Shown here in pieces: positions 61,075 to 64,000 of a stretch of DNA of 64,000 nt. The first letter of the stretch is position 1. The number at the start of each line of letters is the position of its first letter. The position numbers and the translations under genes are program-made. The DNA lies in assembly GCA_024699855.1 (NCBI GenBank), contig JAMPIQ010000007.1, positions 1-64,000 on the forward strand. The letters run 5' to 3'. The DNA is from Aphelenchoides besseyi. Lineage: Eukaryota > Nematoda > Chromadorea > Rhabditida > Aphelenchoididae. The notes beneath the pieces were generated by a model that searched no databases, was not told the DNA's origin, and was given only the letters and a program-made list of their open reading frames with translations.

Positions 61075-61366
61075 ATGGCCACACTATTCAAAAAACGTTC
61101 GCATATTTGATGGTTTCCAGAGGACTTTGATCGACGGCCTCTCCGTTCTGGAGGTCGATGGGACTATTCGCGAAGTCTCTTCGTCACCAAGTATGCCCGA
61201 CGGAACGATAGTTATTGATTGTCAGGGAAAGACACTCACGCCTGGTCTCATCGACGCCCACGTTCATGTCATTGCCAACAGCGTTGATCTGAGCGCAGGC
61301 AAATTCTGGCCATCCTTCGTCTTCACGCATGCGCGTTACATCATGGAAGGGATGCTGCAACGCGGT
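61075..61366 (+). pseudogene. second amidohydrolase, N-terminal part cut by IS copy 2
   Basis: The ATG at 61075 gives MATLF; an A6 run at 61089 shifts the frame, after which FDGFQRTLIDGLSVLEVDG, GKTLTPGLIDAHVHVIANSVDL and ARYIMEGMLQRG follow. This matches the first ~97 residues of the amidohydrolase at 50703, including the HVH metal motif. The IS begins immediately after, and the rest of the gene is not found on the other side. It was probably the second enzyme of the same pathway and is now inactive. Confidence 0.8.
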
Positions 61367-61468
61367 TGACCTGCCACTGAAGTTTCATCCGGCTGCGATT
61401 AGAGCCTCGGCTTTTTTGAACCGCCCCAGGTTTCTGGACCATCTGAGGCTAGAGTTTTCCGGCTTCAT

Positions 61469-62284
61469 TCAGGGAGGCGGGCTGGTTGAGCCTCCTGATT
61501 TCATCAGCGAGATCGGTACCTTATTGCCGATCGCACCATGCGGCCGAAACTCATTATAGTCTATACGCCAATCCTCCATCTTTTCGCGGGCATCCGCAAG
61601 GGTCAGGAACCAGTGCTGATTCAGACATTCGGCGCGGAAGCGGCCATTGAACGCTTCAATGAACGCATTGTCGGTCGGCTTGCCCGGGCGTGAGAAGTCC
61701 AAGGTGACGCCTTTGGCGTAGGCCCAAAGGTCAAGATCGCGAGACACGAACTCAGTCCCCTGATCGACACGGATCGTCTTCGGGTAGCCAACTTTCCGGC
61801 ATACCCGTTCCAAGGTTTGCACGACATCTTCACCTCGATAGCTGTGACGTGGATCAAGCACCGGCACATAGCGCGAGAAGGTGTCGACCACCGTGAGCAC
61901 CCGCAGTTTCTTGCCGGTCGCGAGTTGGTCGTGAACGAAGTCCATCGCCCAGACATCGTTCGGTCCAACGGCCATTTGCCGATCTTCCCGCAGCTTGGCT
62001 TTGACCCGTCGCTTCGGCGTCTTGTTACGCAGTTGCAGGCCCAAGTCTCTGTAAATGCGATAGGTTCGCTTGATGTTGGTCCCCCAACCCTCGCGCTCCA
62101 ACAATACATGCACACGACGATAGCCGTAGCGAACACGTATCTCGCAGATCTCACGAATACGACGTTCCAGACCGGCCTGATCGGCACGGCGAGAGGTGTA
62201 ATGGTAGGTCGACCGATCGAAGTTCAGTGCCCCACAGGCACGCCGGATCGAGATCATCCAATCCCGGCACATGCCTTTCACCAT
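61469..62284 (-). CDS. IS3-family transposase OrfB, copy 2, intact
   Basis: 271 residues. HTH_21-type start ([25 protein letters not shown]) then the rve integrase core with D in [10 protein letters not shown] in RVDQGTEF and E in [17 protein letters not shown], followed by [15 protein letters not shown]. Catalyses transposition together with OrfA as a frameshift fusion. Confidence 0.94.
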   Translation of the reverse strand: MVKGMCRDWMISIRRACGALNFDRSTYHYTSRRADQAGLERRIREICEIRVRYGYRRVHVLLEREGWGTNIKRTYRIYRDLGLQLRNKTPKRRVKAKLREDRQMAVGPNDVWAMDFVHDQLATGKKLRVLTVVDTFSRYVPVLDPRHSYRGEDVVQTLERVCRKVGYPKTIRVDQGTEFVSRDLDLWAYAKGVTLDFSRPGKPTDNAFIEAFNGRFRAECLNQHWFLTLADAREKMEDWRIDYNEFRPHGAIGNKVPISLMKSGGSTSPPP

Positions 62285-62304
62285 CTCGCGTTTCCGAGCA
62301 GGCC

Positions 62305-62571
62305 TTAGAGCTTTCGCCGAATGACATCCTGCAACATCTCACGGTCCAGCGTCAGGTCCGCGACGATCTTCTTCAACCGCGCATTCTCGTCCTCGAGCTG
62401 CTTCAGCTTCTTCATCTCCGGCGGCAGCATGCCCGCGTATTTTTTCTTCCAGTTGAAATAGGTCGCCTGGCTGATCCCCGCCTTCCGGCAGATCTCCGCA
62501 ACCGACACTCCTTCATCACCCTGCTTCAGAATGAACGCCTTCTGTGCGTCCGAAAACTGTGATGCTTTCAT
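62305..62571 (-). CDS. IS3-family transposase OrfA, copy 2
   Basis: 88 residues, identical to OrfA of copy 1. HTH of IS3 type followed by a leucine-rich coiled region. It lies 20 bases upstream of orfB in the element. Confidence 0.93.
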   Translation of the reverse strand: MKASQFSDAQKAFILKQGDEGVSVAEICRKAGISQATYFNWKKKYAGMLPPEMKKLKQLEDENARLKKIVADLTLDREMLQDVIRRKL

Positions 62572-62715
62572 CGTCTTCCGTTCCTTTCCCAGCCAGGAAA
62601 ATGCACCGGAAAACTCTAACCAAAAACGGTCCAGTTTGAAGGGTTCAGATCACTTAAAAGGCTGGCAGCCACGCGGTGCCAGAAAGGGATTGCGCGACTA
62701 AAATGAAAGCCTTAT

Positions 62716-62735
62716 ATGTAGATACGTTTCTACAT
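62716..62735. promoter_or_regulatory. inverted repeat before the antitoxin gene, candidate autoregulatory operator
   Basis: ATGTAGA and TCTACAT separated by six bases form a perfect 7-bp inverted repeat 10 bases before the antitoxin start. Phd-type antitoxins and their toxin complexes usually bind such a site and repress their own operon. Confidence 0.7.
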
Positions 62736-62745
62736 GGAGGCGACT

Positions 62746-63000
62746 ATGGCTACGACTAACTTGACCAGCCGCGAACTGAATCACGATGTTGGCAGAGCGA
62801 AAAAAGCTGCTGAGGCAGGGCCTGTCGTTATCACCGATCGAGGCAGACCTTCGCATGTGTTGATGACGTACCGTGAGTTTGAGCGTCTGACAGGTAAGCG
62901 TCACAATCTTGTCGAGGCGCTTTCAATGCCAGGATTGTCGAATATCGATTTCGATCCGTCTCGGTCGGCCATTGCAACTCGCGAAGTTGATCTCTCTTGA
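62746..63000 (+). CDS. Phd/YefM-type antitoxin
   Basis: 84 residues. The start at 62746 is preferred over 62734 because GGAGG lies at the right spacing. The N-terminal SRELNHDVGRAKKAAEAGPVVITDRGRPSHVLMTY block is the Phd_YefM DNA-binding fold, and the C-terminal NIDFDPSR region would fold on the toxin. The TGA overlaps the TTG start of the toxin gene, so the pair is translationally coupled. Confidence 0.9.
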   Translation: MATTNLTSRELNHDVGRAKKAAEAGPVVITDRGRPSHVLMTYREFERLTGKRHNLVEALSMPGLSNIDFDPSRSAIATREVDLS

Positions 63001-63419
63001 AATACTTGCTCGACACAAACGTTGTCTCCGAGCTGCGTAAAGTGGGTGACGGTAAGGCTGATCTGAACGTGACGACTTGGTTAGGTGCCAAGGATTCTCG
63101 TGATCTGTATATTTCTGCCATAACAATTTTAGAGCTTGAGCGCGGGATACTCAGCATCCAGCGACGCGACATCGAGCAGGGCTCTCGCTTACGAGCCTGG
63201 ATGGATAGCCGAGTTCGCCCGGAGTTCGCTGAGCGCATCCTCTCTATCAATGAAGCAATTGCGACGCGATGTGCTCACTTGCATATTCCGGATCGCCGCA
63301 ATGAAGCAGATGCACTCATTGCTGCGACAGCGATCGTGCATGGACTAGTGGTTGTCACACGCAACATTCATGATTTCCAAGGTACAGGCGTTGTTCTCGT
63401 AGACCCATGGCGTGCCTAA
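62997..63419 (+). CDS. vapC: VapC-type PIN-domain toxin
   Basis: 140 residues, start TTG overlapping the antitoxin stop. PIN-domain ribonuclease: acidic residues at D6 (YLLDTNVVSELRK), in the SAITILELERG region, in RRNEADALIAATA and near TRNIHDF. Family members cut tRNA or rRNA and are neutralised by the antitoxin; the target here is unknown. No break is seen, so the pair looks functional. Confidence 0.92.
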   Translation: MKYLLDTNVVSELRKVGDGKADLNVTTWLGAKDSRDLYISAITILELERGILSIQRRDIEQGSRLRAWMDSRVRPEFAERILSINEAIATRCAHLHIPDRRNEADALIAATAIVHGLVVVTRNIHDFQGTGVVLVDPWRA

Positions 63420-63591
63420 AGACCGGCATGCGGGGTGCCTTGAAATTGTTTCTGCGAGCTCGGCAGGAATCTCATTGAGTTTTCGAAATGCAGAGGTCGG
63501 CCGTTCAGATTATATCAAGGCGAAATGGCTTCGAGAAACAAGCCCGATACCTCAAAAGATATGTATTTTAACCTGTTGCCGGAGATGAAGG

Positions 63592-64000
63592 TCATAACGA
63601 AATGTGCCCAAGGGTAACGATGTTGCGTACTTCCGGCAGCAAAGGATTGCGGTTGTCGGGACTCCAAATGGCGTGAAGCTCTGCAACACATTCTTCTCGC
63701 AAATCCAAAGATCGAAAGATCACATCATCGAAGCAGGCGTTTTGGGTGCCGGCCGGAACTAGCGCCAGGCCGATGCCGGCGCTGACCAGTGAGAGGATGG
63801 CCTGAGAATGGGTCATGCTTTGAACGACGCGGGGGGCAATACCGTTCTGCTCTATCAGTCTGGTCAGCTTGTCGTGCAGATAGCGTGCGGGCTGGGAAAA
63901 CATGATGAAGGGCTCACCATTGAGCGCATCCAGCGCAGGTCGGCGTTTTGCGGCAAGAGGATGCGCGCGAGGGATGGCGAGCATCATGGGTTCGCGCGCA
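63592..64000 (-). CDS. LysR-family regulator, C-terminal part, runs off the window
   Basis: About 136 codons, the second half of the substrate-binding domain: AIPRAHPLAAKRRPALDAL, MTHSQAILSLVSAGIGLALVP and a C-terminal WSPDNRNPLLPEVRNI. The last two match the ligand-domain switch region and the usual end of LysR proteins. The DNA-binding part would lie beyond 64000. The 170 bases between this gene and vapC hold nothing recognisable. Confidence 0.85.
   Translation of the reverse strand, partial: AREPMMLAIPRAHPLAAKRRPALDALNGEPFIMFSQPARYLHDKLTRLIEQNGIAPRVVQSMTHSQAILSLVSAGIGLALVPAGTQNACFDDVIFRSLDLREECVAELHAIWSPDNRNPLLPEVRNIVTLGHISL

Larger units (their letters stand above)
61367..62652 (-). mobile_element. 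IS3-family insertion sequence, copy 2, inverted relative to copy 1
   Basis: 1286 bp, same element as at 20334-21624, in the opposite orientation. Outer ends TGACCTG (61367) and CAGATCA (62652), inner TGAACC (61417) and GGTTCA (62647). No target duplication (ggt left, ctt right). It has intact orfA and orfB and lacks the 4-bp insertion that breaks copy 1, so it is likely functional. Confidence 0.93.

Overview
The window looks like a plant-associated alphaproteobacterium of the Agrobacterium/Rhizobium group. The gene order of the type VI secretion system (T6SS) is the one I know from Agrobacterium: a leftward imp operon (tssA, tssB, two tssC genes, tagJ, tssE, tssF, tssG, fha, tssK) divergent from a rightward effector operon (clpV, hcp, tai/tae, vgrG, DUF2169). 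The sequence is GC-rich, and the catabolic part is full of ABC importers as is usual in rhizobia.

Layout. 1-10199 (minus): T6SS structural operon, running off the left edge inside tssK. 10200-10419: shared divergent promoter region. 10420-20063 (plus): ClpV, Hcp, a Tae4-type amidase with its Tai4-type immunity protein, VgrG, a DUF2169 adaptor, a PAAR-like protein with a C-terminal HNH/SHH-type nuclease-like toxin domain, and its probable immunity gene. 20334-21624: IS3-family element, copy 1. 21770-28767: LacI-controlled sugar ABC importer with a TIM-barrel isomerase and an inositol-dehydrogenase-like Gfo/Idh enzyme, ending in remnants of two regulators. 29160-40243: a complete aerobic nicotinate catabolic cluster (nicA, nicB, nicC, nicD, nicE, nicF, nicX, an MFS importer and a MarR regulator). 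40265-49062: a molybdenum-cofactor cytidylyltransferase-like gene, a split xdhC, a nucleoside phosphorylase, a spermidine/putrescine-type ABC importer and a LacI regulator with a perfect 18-bp operator. 49492-61366: TetR regulator, amidohydrolase, a second Pot-type importer, a Liv-type importer, a GAF protein and a second amidohydrolase cut by an insertion. 61367-62652: the same IS3 element, copy 2, inverted. 62746-63419: Phd/VapC toxin-antitoxin pair. 63592-64000: C-terminal part of a LysR regulator.

How it fits together. The two nearly identical, oppositely oriented IS copies bracket about 39.7 kb that is almost entirely catabolic cargo sitting directly downstream of the T6SS effector operon. 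In the nicotinate pathway, NicAB hydroxylates nicotinate to 6-hydroxynicotinate, NicC makes 2,5-dihydroxypyridine, NicX opens the ring to N-formylmaleamate, NicD deformylates, NicF deaminates maleamate to maleate, and NicE isomerises maleate to fumarate. The neighbouring cofactor genes (MocA/MoeA-like fusion, XdhC) plausibly load the molybdopterin cytosine dinucleotide cofactor into NicB.

Caution: more than half of the protein genes are interrupted by apparent one-base indels, many at homopolymers, including essential machine parts such as clpV, tssF and vgrG. The pattern looks like uncorrected sequencing error rather than decay. I therefore annotate these genes over their full conserved span and give the approximate break points.
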